DNA of 64,000 bases from Lumbricus terrestris (lineage: Eukaryota > Annelida > Clitellata > Crassiclitellata > Lumbricidae), in the NCBI GenBank assembly GCA_949752735.1, contig OX457044.1:13765815-13829814 (forward strand), given 5' to 3'. Positions 53,135 through 64,000 of the stretch are shown piece after piece. The notes under the pieces are model-generated. The model had not been told where the DNA came from, made no database searches, and saw nothing but the letters and a program-made list of their open reading frames with translations. Numbering within the stretch: position 1 is the first letter of the stretch; the number at the start of each line of letters is the position of its first letter. The position numbers and the translations under genes were made by a program.

Positions 53135-54500
53135 CACATTCTCCTCTTCTACTTCCTCCTCTTCCTTTCCCTCTCCACATTCTCCTCTTCTACTTCCTCC
53201 TCTTCCTTTCCCTCTCCACATTCTCCTCTTCTACTTCCTCCTCTTCCTTTCCCTCTCCACATTCTCCTCTTCTACTTCCTCTTCTTCCTTTCCCTCTCTA
53301 CATTCTCCTCTTCTACTTCCTCCTCTTCCTTTCCCTCTCCACATTCTCCTCTTCTACTTCCTCCTCTTCCTTTCCCTCTCCACATTCTCCTCTTCTACTT
53401 CCTCCTCTTTCTTTCCCTCTCCACATTCTCCTCTTCTACTTCCTCCTCTTCCTTTCCCTCTCCACATTCTCCTCTTCTACTTCCTCTTCTTCCTTTCCCT
53501 CTCTACATTCTCCTCTTCTGCTTCCTTCTCTTCCTTTCCCTCTCCACATTCTCCTCTTCTACTTTCTCCTCTTTCTTTCCCTCTCCACATTCTCCTCTTC
53601 TACTTCCTCCTCTTCCTTTCCCTCTCCACATTCTCCTCTTCTACTTCCTCCTCTTCCTTTCCCTCTCCACATTCTCCTCTTCTACTTCCTCCTCTTTCTT
53701 TCCCTCTCCACATTCTCCTCTTCTACTTCCTCCTCTTCCTTTCCCTCTCCACATTCTCCTCTTCTACTTCCTCCTCTTCCTTTCCCTCTCCACATTCTCC
53801 TCTTCTACTTCCTCCTCTTTCTTTCCCTCTCCACATTCTCCTCTTCTACTTCCTCCTCTTCCTTTCCCTCTCCACATTCTCCTCTTCTACTTCCTCTTCT
53901 TCCTTTCCCTCTCTACATTCTCCTCTTCTGCTTCCTTCTCTTCCTTTCCCTCTCCACATTCTCCTCTTCTGCTTCCTTCTCTTCCTTTCCCTCTCCACAT
54001 TCTCCTCTTCTACTTCCTCTTCTTCCTTTCCCTCTCTACATTCTCCTCTTCTGCTTCCTTCTCTTCCTTTCCCTCTCCACATTCTCCTCTTCTGCTTCCT
54101 TCTCTTCCTTTCCCTCTCCACATTCTCCTCTTCTACTTCCTCTTCTTCCTTTCCCTCTCTACATTCTCCTCTTCTGCTTCCTTCTCTTCCTTTCCCTCTC
54201 CACATTCTCCTCTTCTGCTTCCTTCTCTTCCTTTCCCTCTCCACATTCTCCTCTTCTACTTCCTCCTCTTTCTTTCCCTCTCCACATTCTCCTCTTCTAC
54301 TTCCTCCTCTTCCTTTCCCTCTCCACATTCTCCTCTTCTGCTTCCTTCTCTTCCTTTCCCTCTCCACATTCTCCTCTTCTACTTCCTCTTCTTCCTTTCC
54401 CTCTCTACATTCTCCTCTTCTGCTTCCTTCTCTTCCTTTCCCTCTCCACATTCTCCTCTTCTGCTTCCTTCTCTTCCTTTCCCTCTCCACATTCTCCTCC
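53135..54500 (+). repeat. 41-bp minisatellite, about 33 copies
   Basis: The unit is ACATTCTCCTCTTCTACTTC followed by CTCCTCTTCCTTTCCCTCTC and C. From about 53880 a three-unit pattern (123 bp) repeats, marked by CTACTTCCTCTTCTTCC then two CTGCTTCCTTCTCTTCC units. All three plus frames stay open over long stretches, giving a 575-residue artefact ORF of Ser/Pro/Leu/Phe. Confidence 0.95.
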
Positions 54501-54631
54501 TCATTCATATCTCTACACAATTTATCCCATTCACAGTCAGATTTAGCATGCTTCGTTCTATACCCTGCAGACATGGATTTCGGTTTTCACATAAATTCAG
54601 ATTTATTTCCACGAATTATTTCCTTTCTCAA

Positions 54632-54760
54632 ATGCCTGGCTGACTGCCTTTCTGGCTGGCTGCCTCGCTGGCTGACTGCCTCGCTGGCTGACTGCCTCGC
54701 TGGCTGGTTGCTTCTCTGGCTGGCTGCTTCGCTCGCTGGCTGCTTCGCTGGCTGGCTGTC
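54632..54760 (+). repeat. GCTGGCTG-rich tandem repeat
   Basis: Units around CTGGCTGACTGCCTCG and CTGGCTGGCTGCTTCG. Confidence 0.85.
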
Positions 54761-54886
54761 TTAATTGCTTCCACTCTAAAAGTATACGTTTAATGGGATA
54801 ATTTCTATCTTATGAAATAGACAATTAATGTGAGTAGGCTACACCCAAGATTACTCCATTTGGAATGATCTTGGGCTACACCAGGC

Positions 54887-54967
54887 CCACCTGGCCCAGG
54901 ACAGAGGCGATTGGAAGAAGAAGACGAAGTTGACATTGGACACCTATGAGCATATGGCTCATGGTGA

Positions 54968-55004
<37 letters not shown>

Positions 55005-55019
55005 GGAGGAGGAGGAGGA
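54887..55019 (+). mobile_element. short 5'-truncated RTE insertion (133 bp, 13-bp TSD)
   Basis: GGCTACACCAGGC is on both sides (54874-54886 and 55020-55032). It reads LAQDRGDWKKKTKLTL, the extreme RTE C-terminus, then stops, then (GAT)n and (GAG)n tail. Confidence 0.82.
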
Positions 55020-55419
55020 GGCTACACCAGGCACTTAATTATGATGCTCTCTTTAGGAGTTGTTAAAAAATTGCGGTTTGACTCCTATGTGGTAATGAGT
55101 CATTTCATAGATCTATTATGATCTCAATAATTTCAACATTTATTTTAATTCATTTCTTTACAGCAGCTCCTGATAAATTTTTATCTGTGATGTTCTGTGT
55201 CATTCTGCTCTGACTGCCACAACAAACAAAAATATCATAAGTATTTTTCTGTGGCTCAACTATTATTGAGGTCCGTGTTATATCAGAATTTGTGTTAAAG
55301 TTAAGCCTGCAATAAAAAGTCATTAGTGTGACAAAGGAATCGTGTAGAATGTCGATTTAGGTAGGTATATAGAGTTGAGTAGCCTACTACTGCAGCAACA
55401 GTCGCAGCTCCATCTATTG

Positions 55420-55595
55420 TCGGATCTCTCTTCACTAAACCCTTCCAAACTTCACTACTTCATCAATACATATATACCGCCTCTATACCCACCTTACAAA
55501 GTTTACTCACACATCTACCTTCATTTGAAAAACTCTCCACTGGCTTCCTGCGCACCAGTTCATCCAGTTCAAACTTCTAACTCCTATATGGACAG
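55420..55595 (+). pseudogene. CR1-type LINE fragment
   Basis: LHWLPAHQFIQFKLLTP near 55528 matches the LHWLPVxxRIxFK block. Upstream frames are unclear. Confidence 0.55.
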
Positions 55596-55602
55596 CTGTT
55601 TG

Positions 55603-55812
55603 TTGCTGCTGTTTAACGACGACACTGCCACAACAAAGATGATTCATGTCGACCTCCTCCATTATCCAGGCTTGAGACTGGCACTGGCACTGGCAGAGTG
55701 CAACCAGTGGCGGAGTTTGCACAACTGTTTGGTCGGTGATGCTCGTTTACAGCTGAAGACCTCTTGTGGGTCGATCTGCTGACTCCATGCATGGGTCGCT
55801 CCACTCAACCGT
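55603..55812 (-). mobile_element. RTE-related SINE copy
   Basis: On the minus strand: GAGCGACCCATGCATGGAGT, CCAGTGCCAGTCTCAAGCCT, GGAGGAGGTCGACATGAATC and GTCGTCGTTAAACAGCAGCA with a CAACAA tail. Same order as 48828-49131. 55813-56500 holds only a CTGCTGCCC repeat (56000-56056). Confidence 0.72.
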
Positions 55813-56508
55813 CAGATGCCTTAATTCTCACGCGTCATGCTGCTGTCCAACACAGAGGCGCTGCTATTATGTCGATCCCTCTCTAGATGGAACCATCTTC
55901 TGCAGGAACTGCAGCCTAACTTCCACATTCTTTCTCTTCCTCTGCTTATGAAAGTTGCTTAATATACAGAAGTCCATAATTTTACTCGTTACTGATGGCA
56001 CTGCTCTGCTGCTCTGCTGCCCTGCTGCCCTGCTGCCCTGCTGCTCTGCTGCCCTGCTCCAGAAACTTCCAATGATAATAGATTAAGATTGATATAAATA
56101 CCAGCAATTGCATATTTCCTTATGTACGGCAACCGATTCAATAAATTACCCTTCGCTATAAATGACCTTCTGGGTAAAGTCGTAAATGTACGAAAATATT
56201 TGTTAGCGCCCAGAGCATGGCACGACTGGAGTGTCTGATTTAGGTCGACGTAGTCTAGATATAAGCTCATGTGTGCATTTAAGATTGCAGGTAATTATGT
56301 ATACAGTGCATGAACTTTTTCTGTAGAACGAAAGAGGAGCAGTGCAATGGGAGTGATAACAACTGGGAGTTTATCGGATGGCACAGTTTTTGGTCCGATT
56401 TCAACGACTCTGACCCTCGCAGATCCAGCGGTGTTAATTGGACACAGAACATGCGACACTCTGCCAGACATACATACTGTCAAGGTACGTCTATAGCAAT
56501 ACTGCTGA

Positions 56509-56874
56509 CAGGGGCGGATCCAAGGTGGCTAATCCGGTCATGCCCCTATAGTCCACCCATTGAGCAGTTTTGCACATTTTGTTATCAGCCATTCTGGCGG
56601 GCAAACTGGACGTCACCCCAACAGGTTCGTACTACAGTCTTTCAATCAATGCAGCGAGAAAAGGTAACAGAGAAGACAACAGGGAGAAAAGTAGCGTATG
56701 ACTAAAAATGGTCTTTAGCTATTCTGGCGCAAGGAAAATGGTATCTTTTTTTAGAAACGGAATCCAATTTTTCTTGACATTTAGACCAAACGACTAAAAC
56801 CAAGGTCATCAGACTTTTCGGACAAAAACCAACGAAACATTTTGCCCCCTCGAGAATTTCTGTATCCACCCCTG
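56509..56874. mobile_element. hAT-like MITE (366 bp, 8-bp TSD)
   Basis: The left end is CAGGGGCGGATCCAAGG; the right end, inverted, is CAGGGGTGGATACAGAAAT. The flanks are ACTGCTGA (56501-56508) and ACCGCTGA (56875-56882). The interior has the GACTAAAA and TGGTATCTTTTT motifs seen at 21318-21545. Confidence 0.78.
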
Positions 56875-57809
56875 ACCGCTGAAATAACAGTCCAACAATA
56901 AAACAATAGAGCATAATAGGTTGCCTTCAACATCGTATTTGTCACGACGACTTTGTCGATATCAGAGACAGTCAGGAAACAAAATGTAGGCCTATACGGG
57001 GGTGTTACATTTCGAGGGTCCAATGGAAATTGTCGGGCAGTACACAGAAGCAGTTTTTAAATCGGAAATTGATTATTTTGTGGGCTTCGAACCCATATCA
57101 TGGGCACCAGATTCCCTGTTAAACCGGATTCAAAAATACTAAATTTATTCGTTCACGCCTGTTGCAGCCCGATTGACGACGGGCTGACGGCGTTGTGCTG
57201 CCAAAGAACACAAGTTCTGATACTTTTGCATAAGCTTTGCACCAACCATGGACATTCATTTATCACAGACCTAATTACGTCATGTGTCGGCTTTGCTATA
57301 TTAATCTGATGTTCACAATCGTCCGAAGTGTTTAGAGGAGATGCTCGAAGTCGTATAGGTGTTTACTAAACGATTGTCATTCAACCAGGGGCTTCTATCC
57401 CTATACATGGCGGGCGCAGCTTGCGCCCAGTGAAAAATAGGGGGGGAATAAGAAGACAGCCAAAATTCACGTCGGTTGGGGGGAAGGTCGGACATGGAGG
57501 GCAGCGTTCAATCTAGGCATCACTAGGAGGAAGATCCCCCAGAAAATACTTCCCCTCCATATAAATTTGGACAAAATGGTAGGTCCAATAGTTTTTAGCA
57601 AAATGTATACACTTTCAGTTTTTAGTTAGGCTATACTATACCTGCATTTTTGAATTACATGAACTACTACAACAGCTATAATATACCATAATAAAAATTT
57701 CCTATTACATGATTATAATTATGTTTTTACTATTTTAATAAATAATACAATCATATTATAATTGAAAAAATAATGTTAATACAAGTACTATTTTGCACTA
57801 CTAAATGGC

Positions 57810-58240
57810 TTCTCCCCAATGTTATCTTTCAAATTTCAGACAGTCAAATTTGGTCCTTGAACACTTAGTAAAGCAACATCATTATTACGTGGACTTGTAA
57901 TGTAGTATCTACATTGTATTTTATTGTATTGCATTGTGCTCTAAAAATTTATGTAGCGCCTCTCGAGTGCACACTGCTCAGAGGCGCAAAACATATGGCC
58001 CTGCCCAATAATTATTTGGCAGCAATTCCTCCACTGAAACAGTAGAGTAATTTTGCTAAGAGGACAGCTTAAAATGCTGAAATTGCAATGCGGAAATCGC
58101 AAAAATTTCTTATGGGGAGGGGCACATTCCCTCCCATACCAGGTCCCTTCTCGGCGCTACACATGATTCGGCAATCGTCTGCTGGATGCTCGTTTGTCCC
58201 CCTCCAAACAAGCCTTCATTCCCACACTAGAGGAGGGCAT
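57810..58240 (+). repeat. dispersed repeat H copy
   Basis: ATCTTTCAAATTTCAGACAG, AGTAAAGCAACATCATTATT, an inverted LINE tail (57955-57990), TTTTGCTAAGAGGACAGCTT and CTTCTCGGCGCTACACATG parallel 61300-62000. Confidence 0.65.
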
Positions 58241-58505
58241 GCGCTAGATTGCATTATATTGCATACATAGAGGAAGGCCGGTTCAGAAAAGGGGGAAGAA
58301 GGTGGATTGCGCCCGGTTGCTTAGGGGGGATAGAAGCCTCTGCATTCAACTGCAAGGTTAGTCTTGACCACAGAAATGACAAATATTTTAACATAGTTAT
58401 ATCACTTCCACTGACACCACCCACCATTTTTTGACGATGCAAAAACATAACGCAGCATAAAGCAGCAAAAAACGATTTTATTAAGTCCCGTCTCAAATCA
58501 CCTTG

Positions 58506-58618
58506 TCACCTTGTGCCGTCGATTCTTTGAATCTTAGCGACCGCCATGGTCAACCTTCTCCACTTGCTACGATCTTCCGTCGCGTTTCTCAGTTCTTCCA
58601 GGTTCATCTTCGTTCTCT
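58506..58618 (-). pseudogene. RTE-like C-terminal fragment
   Basis: MNLEELRNATEDRSKWRRLT, MAVAKIQRIDGTR and a stop match the xxTEDRxxW...RLDGTR terminus of RTE-type polyproteins. Confidence 0.75.
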
Positions 58619-58654
58619 CAAATAATTGGTGTCAAATAAACTTGAAACTGACAG

Positions 58655-58685
58655 ATTATTATTATTGTTATTATTATTATTATTA

Positions 58686-58779
<94 letters not shown>

Positions 58780-58782
58780 GAA
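58655..58782 (-). repeat. (TAA)n/(CAA)n microsatellite
   Basis: TTATTATT and TTGTTGTT triplets on the plus strand; the Asn-run ORF is an artefact. Confidence 0.95.
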
Positions 58783-59543
58783 AACCATCATTTATTTCCA
58801 ATTCAAACTGTGAAACGCCAACTGGCTGTGCCTGATGAACAGTGAATGCCTAGCAAAACACTAGCATAGTGTGTTAATAGATTTCGCACAATAGCATACT
58901 AAATCTAAAGTAACAATGAATTCATTGAAAGTATGGTTGGTCGTCCTCGATATTATTATTATTATTATATATCATTTATTAAACGAAACATGTTTTACAT
59001 GTTTTATTTACAAAAGAAACAGGATACTAGCTTAGCTGCACGTCACTGTGACCAGTGGCGATTTTACTGGGGGTTGGGGGCTGTAGCCCCAGCTGGAAAG
59101 TTAGCCCCCTAGTTTTTTCTAGCCCCCATACACATTTTAGCCCCAAGTTTAACGTTTAGTTAGCAATACATTGCCTACAATGTTTGTTGGTAACAAGGCC
59201 TCCTAATCCCCTAATGGTACTTTCCATAGATCAAGTGACATGGATGATTTTCGTCTGCTGTGTGTTTCATAGACTTGTGGGTTGTAGAGCCTGAGTCCTG
59301 TAACACATCACTATCACATATCACATACACTCCTGCAGAGTGCTCAGATACAAGCACAAGTCTAACGATACGAATAGACGAAGGCAGCCGGGGGGCGGGG
59401 GGCAGCAGGCCATCAGCATCAGCAGCACGGATGACCAAACAAGGGAAAGTCAGGTGCAGCCCTGTGTACTATCATTCATAGTGTATAGTATACTAGTCTG
59501 TAGGTGTATATGTGTATACTGAAGTGCCTATAGGATCCATTAG

Positions 59544-62132
59544 CAGGGGCGGATCCAGGGGGGCAATCCGGCCATAGCCCCCCATTCCAAATCTCCATGG
59601 GATGTGGCCTCCATCCATGGTCGCCCAAAAGATTTTTTGCAGGGGTCAGTCATGGCCAGGAGAATTAATATATAAATGTAATTAAAATCTAAGCCTCTCA
59701 CACAATTGCATTGTCTTAATATAAAGCAACGAAAAGAAACAATCTTTCAACAGTATCCAACTATGATTTATGGCATACAGTGTATGTTATTCGCGTATAT
59801 ATTCATAGTAAAATGTAAAAATATTAACACCAATAAATAGCTAATAACAACTATATAACTATTAATTACGAAGCAAGTTAACACTAACAACAGTATTAGG
59901 GATCAATTTATTTTTTCCCAGATGCCAAAAAATTTAAGGGGCAAAACTTGTCAAGTTTTGAATTTAGTCTATATGTGCAAGAAACTGCGGTGAATGATCA
60001 CACATGTTTACTTCTTGTTCTTATTTATTTCTTACTATGTTTCATTCAGTGTTGTGAAGTATTTTATTTACTGTAGTCTTAAAAATAATATAATAGAGTG
60101 AGGTCTATTCATACTTTAACTTGGAAATTTTTGAGCACTGCGTGCTTTATATTATAAATACATGCACTAGCCCTACAATAACTATTGTTCACTATTATTA
60201 TTTATGGGGAAAGTCTCTGGTTATGACCCTAAGCCAGGCATAACATACATCCATAACATAGCCATAATGTCATGAATATATATAAATATAATATATATTT
60301 AATTATATGTATTATATATGCAGTCTACCAAGCAACATTTGCAATGCAACTTTGTCAACCAACTGTCCACTGTCAGTGTGTGCCCTCACTTCAATCAGAG
60401 ACTCAAATGTAAGCCTCTCACACAATTGCATTGTGAAATAAAAACTTTGGAAACCACTTTCACGAACAAGAGTTTGATCATGCTTCTAAAAAAACTTAAT
60501 GGACCATTGGACCTATTTGCTCAAGAAAAGAGCATTCCTGGCCCCTTTTTCTACAAATTTTCTTGTGACAGTTTCAAAATCGATTGTTCTAGCAATATTG
60601 CACTCAAAGTCTTCAAAGGTCAACCTGGCCAAATCCACAAGATGTGAATTAGATATTGTAGGCCTTCAAACATTTAAATCTATCATTTTGTGTTTGCTAA
60701 ATGATCTCTTTGCAGAAGCTACCGCTGATGGAATTGTCAACAGTAAGCCCAGCTGCCCATACGTTACCTGACACACACATTTGGAAATAACTCCGAAGGA
60801 TTTTTTATATAACTATGTTGAAAGTTCAACAGGTTCAATGGGCACATCCAAAATTTGCCTTAAATAGACATATACCGATGGTAAATGATCAATTTCTGTT
60901 ACAAAATCCTGACCATTAAGGAATGCAGGATAAAGCTAGAGCTTTTCCTGCCAAATTACATGCAGGTCTAGGCCTAGGCTTATACATGATTAGATTTAGA
61001 TATTTGCACAAGAATTAAACACCTTATCCACAGTTAAATAAAATATGGAAAAAAATAGAAAACTTTGATTGCAAGCTCCTCCTAGCCCCTGAAAATGTAC
61101 GGCCAATTTTTTAAATATGTGCGTTCTTGGGGGGGGGGACTTAGCCCCCTAGCCCTGATAAACTCCGCCCATGTCTATAAGCGTGCATTCCTTGTAGGCT
61201 ATACTGAGTATACTGAATTCTTTTTAGCAATCTGATACAATCCTGTTAAAATGAGTGTAGCTTACTCTTAATATTTGCACAAAGAATATTTATGTTCAAC
61301 TGAATAGCTTCTCTCCAGCGCTATCTTTCAAATTTGAAACTGTCAAATTTTAAAATGCTTTGGTTCTGTTATTTGAACACCTGAACACCTAGTAAAACAA
61401 CATCGTTACTACATGACTTTCAGATTTTGGCCTCCACAATTTATTACTGGTAGTTCTTTGCTGATTTGTGTACCATTTGTTATTACTTAACTGCAAAGTG
61501 GGTCCTGGTCAGCAATTCAGGGCCATCTTAGGAAACAGGGATAAGCTGATTCTAGTGCTTAAAAGTCAGTTTATGTAATTGTAATATGATTATACTCATG
61601 TCTGGAGTTATTCACTATAATAACCCAGCAACAGCAGAACTGAGCTGCTGAACTCAATACATATAGATATTATTAATATTGTAATTATATATATATGTTT
61701 TATCAGTACTAAACAAATTGAGTAATTTTGCTAAAATGACATCTCACAAGGGTACTGTTGCAGTGCAGAAACCTTAATTTAAAAAAAAAATTATAGTCTA
61801 TATTTATTTAGATCTTATGGCACTCTTATGAGCACTGAAAAGTACAGCTATTTTGCTAAGATAACAGCTTAAAATGCTACCATTGCAATGTGAAAATTAA
61901 AAAAGTTTCTGGTGGGGAGGGCATATCCCCTCTCCATAATCCTCTCCCACCACTCTCGGCGCTATGCGCCCCATGATTGTCATACAGACGGTCAATAATC
62001 TACCCCTCCAGAAACCTCAATCCCCCAGAGGAGGGGATTAAATTAAACTCTGGTTTCGGCCAAACGGCTAAAAAAAATTCCAACCCAAAAATATTTTGGC
62101 CCTCCCATCGAAAATTTCTGTATCCGCCCCTG
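59544..62132. mobile_element. hAT-like element, long copy (2589 bp)
   Basis: The left end is CAGGGGCGGATCCAGGGG; the right end, inverted, is CAGGGGCGGATACAGAAA. The flanks TCCATTAG (59536-59543) and CCCACTAG (62133-62140) agree at six of eight bases. An ORF region (60318-60770) includes FKSIILCLLNDLFAEATADG, which I do not recognise. No hAT catalytic motif was found. A second TIR-like pair (59053 and 61173) crosses this interval and cannot be reconciled. Confidence 0.5.
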
Positions 62133-62176
62133 CCCACTAGACTCCGTTTGGAGAACGCTCAAACGTAGCATGCAGT

Positions 62177-62264
62177 ATGGGTAAATTCATTGGGAGACTG
62201 AAAAAGAGAAAAGCTGATGAGTTAAGCGATGAAGCTTTCGACGGAATTGATGCTGCTGCTGCAG
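62177..62264 (+). CDS. candidate first coding exon, unassigned gene
   Basis: ATG at 62177 reads MGKFIGRLKKRKADELSDEA then FDGIDAAAA, followed by a textbook donor, CAG|GTATGT. The peptide is basic then acidic. The ATG lies 45 bases after the end of a hAT-like element. I do not recognise the protein. The strong donor and clean frame support a real exon, but length alone (29 codons) is weak. Confidence 0.4.
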
Positions 62265-62705
62265 GTATGTAAAATGTCAGATGGCATAATGTGTCCACAT
62301 GTGATGGGATGAGTCATGAACGTCTTAAAGAGATATTTTTGCAGGTGGTGCAAACACAGTGATCACGGTTATGTTTTTTTTAGCAAGGGCCAAGAACTTG
62401 AAAACGCACACATGATGTTAAGAACATTGGTATATCTTATGAAATCATTCATGATTATTAATTGGGAAGAGGGGTCAGGATAATATAAGCTACTAGCTTT
62501 TACTGGCTCCTAATTGTATTTGTACTGTACTTAGTCATTCATGATTGTGTAACTAGAGTTGAACGTGCAATAAATAAACCGATTTCAAGAACATTGGTAT
62601 TTTGTATGAAGGCTTCTAACTAAATGTTAAGTTCTCAGTTTACTGTGTACCATTGTGATCAGTTACCAGTATTTGAGTTCTTTCTTGCTAGGACGTTGCT
62701 TAAAG

Positions 62706-62777
62706 ATCAGAAAATAGGCCTACTTGTGGAAAAGCTTCAATTCTTCGGGGCAAACGTCCCTCTTGCCCCATGTGCAG
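62706..62777 (+). CDS. possible second exon of the same gene
   Basis: An acceptor TTAAAG|ATCAG and donor GCAG|GTGCCC enclose 72 bases that fit phase 1 on both sides and continue the 62177 exon as DQKIGLLVEKLQFFGANVPL and APCA. A TAGGCCTAC-type word, common in the repeats here, lies inside, which lowers confidence. Confidence 0.2.
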
Positions 62778-62959
62778 GTGCCCATGACTCAGAAGTAAAG
62801 AGGGCGAGTAAGAGATGATTTATAACTGGCGAATGGCATTCATAGGCATGTTTACTAGTGCATGACTTTTTGTCTTCTGTTGAGGGTCAAGTTTCATGGT
62901 ACAGTTTTGCACGTTCAATTGTATTTAGCCTACATTTTGAGAATCAAGATTCATTCATT

Positions 62960-63360
62960 CATTCAAGTATTTATATAGCGCCTCTTCAAGGAAACTAATC
63001 AGAGGCGCTCCCGACTCCAGCACGGCCAAATAAAACAGTTTTTAAGGTCTTATATATAGAATGTGTCAGAGAGTGATCTAGGGAACAGGCGCTGCTCAAG
63101 TGGGAGGACATTCCATACCACCAGGCCAACCACAGAAAAAGCACGACTCTGCATGATAGAGGTATGAGCAAATGGGACAAAGAGCACTCCCCTATCAGCC
63201 GAGCGTAGGGACCGACCAGCCCGAGCACATGACACAGGCCGACAAATATCAAGTAGGTAAGAGCTGTCATCTCCATATCAAGGAAAAGATTCTATATTCG
63301 ATGCGCTGACGGACAGGGAGCCAGTGCAGAACCTCCAGCATGTAGCCTAATTTGTAATGT
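62960..63360 (-). pseudogene. CR1/L2-type LINE 3' end
   Basis: Minus-strand pieces: MLEVLHWLPVRQRIEYRIF, SCARAGRSLRSADRGVLFVP, HTSIMQSRAFSVVGLVVWNV. The tail is GGAGCGCCTCTGATTAGTTT, CCTTGAAGAGGCGCTATATA and AATACTTGAATGAATG. Confidence 0.8.
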
Positions 63361-63548
63361 GCCCCTCACTCACAAAACTTGTCGATCCTCGATACACTAT
63401 ACACAGAAAATGAAGGAGCAAAAACCCAATTAATTGTGTGATCAAACAATAAACGTATAGGCTACATATAGGCCCTAGTCATGAAAGAACGTACAATCGT
63501 CTATATAGATTTAGATCGGTGGAATTTAGAATCAGAAACTAAAAGGCA

Positions 63549-63690
63549 AGACTAATGGTGTGGAGCACCACTACAGGACCTAACACACGCTGCCTTAGAG
63601 AGACAAACCTGGCGTGGAATAACGAGAACGGCTTCGAGCACCTACGGGCATTGGTCCCTCGGTTGTTGTTGTTGTTGATGATGATGATGA
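63549..63690 (+). mobile_element. short RTE insertion (142 bp, 11-bp TSD)
   Basis: ACTAAAAGGCA flanks it exactly (63538-63548 and 63691-63701). The sequence is nearly identical to the 3' end of the RTE at 19881 (minus strand): ATGGTGTGGAGCACCA, GGACCTAACACACGCTGCCT, GCACCTACGGGCATTGGTCC and a GATGAT tail. Confidence 0.9.
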
Positions 63691-63860
63691 ACTAAAAGGC
63701 ATTCAGTGTCAACATTTTCATTCATTAGAATTTTTACAATTTAAAATTAATTATTAAGCGAGTTTAGCCTTAACATAAGTATATTTTAATTTGAAAGATA
63801 TTCATATAATTATGACGATTGCAAATTTTGTTGTAAGCTTAGGTGTGTCCCGACTCCCGC

Positions 63861-63887
63861 CTGAAAAGAGGTTGAGAACCTCTGCTG
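63861..63887. repeat. hAT-like terminus
   Basis: AAAGAGGTTGAGAACCTCTG contains a perfect AGAGGTT/AACCTCT palindrome and resembles CAGTGGTTCTCAACC ends. No partner end was found. Confidence 0.4.
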
Positions 63888-64000
63888 TATATGTCTGTCA
63901 TTGTCTTATTGTTGCATTGTAGTTGAATGTCAGAGAGCACGGCCAAAGCAATCGCCTGTTTGAATGGGTTCCTTACGTGCAGGCAGCCAGAGACTCGATC

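Noticed and set aside
53037..54764. 575-residue plus-strand ORF
   Set aside because: It is a product of the 41-bp minisatellite; a second frame and the minus strand are also open.
59053..61173. A second hAT-like element with CAGTGGCGATTTTAC and inverted CATGGGCGGAGTTTATC ends
   Set aside because: It crosses the 59544-62132 element and has no matching 8-bp duplication, so at least one pairing is wrong.
1..64000. A defence system, operon or biosynthetic cluster
   Set aside because: Apart from LRPAP1 and uncertain exons, every protein-like signal belongs to a mobile element.

Overview
This is eukaryotic (metazoan) genomic DNA. It holds split exons with GT/AG junctions, large introns, dense non-LTR retrotransposon and DNA-transposon remains, and long microsatellites. 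The mix (RTE-like and CR1/jockey-like LINEs, mariner palindromes, hAT-like short-TIR elements, GTAT microsatellites) suggests a marine invertebrate, but I cannot name the species.

Host genes. The one confident host gene is an LRPAP1 (receptor-associated protein, RAP) homologue on the minus strand. Its first five coding exons are at 23313-23507, 18720-18861, 16733-16897, 7625-7720 and 1450-1682. All splice phases agree and give 277 codons. The C-terminal exon(s) lie beyond the left edge. A second, unassigned gene may begin on the plus strand at 62177 (29-codon exon with a good donor site). A GC-rich stretch at 32.5-33.4 kb carries two minus-strand ORFs of uncertain status.

1-23.5 kb: LRPAP1 introns filled with transposons. 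These include two copies of one 0.84-kb MITE with 6-bp target duplications, a broken RTE element with another RTE fragment inside it, two copies of a Harbinger-like composite with TTA/TAA duplications, a mariner palindrome, and hAT-like elements. 23.5-30 kb: LINE fragments, including a CR1-like element (26.2-29.5 kb) interrupted by a reverse RTE insertion (15-bp TSD) and by a 929-bp solo-LTR-like element. 30-43 kb: simple repeats, an internally deleted mariner element, and a polypurine tract of about 590 bp. 43-50 kb: duplicated repeat units with GTAT arrays, a tRNA-derived SINE, a 304-bp RTE-related SINE, and a second mariner palindrome. 50-55 kb: GGT, GAT and CAG arrays and a 1.36-kb minisatellite of 41-bp units. 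55-64 kb: hAT-like elements, LINE ends and short young RTE insertions.

Nothing here forms an operon, a defence system or a gene cluster. The most distinctive features are a shared LINE/SINE 3' tail that can fold as a hairpin, and the many nested insertions whose target duplications give a relative order of events.
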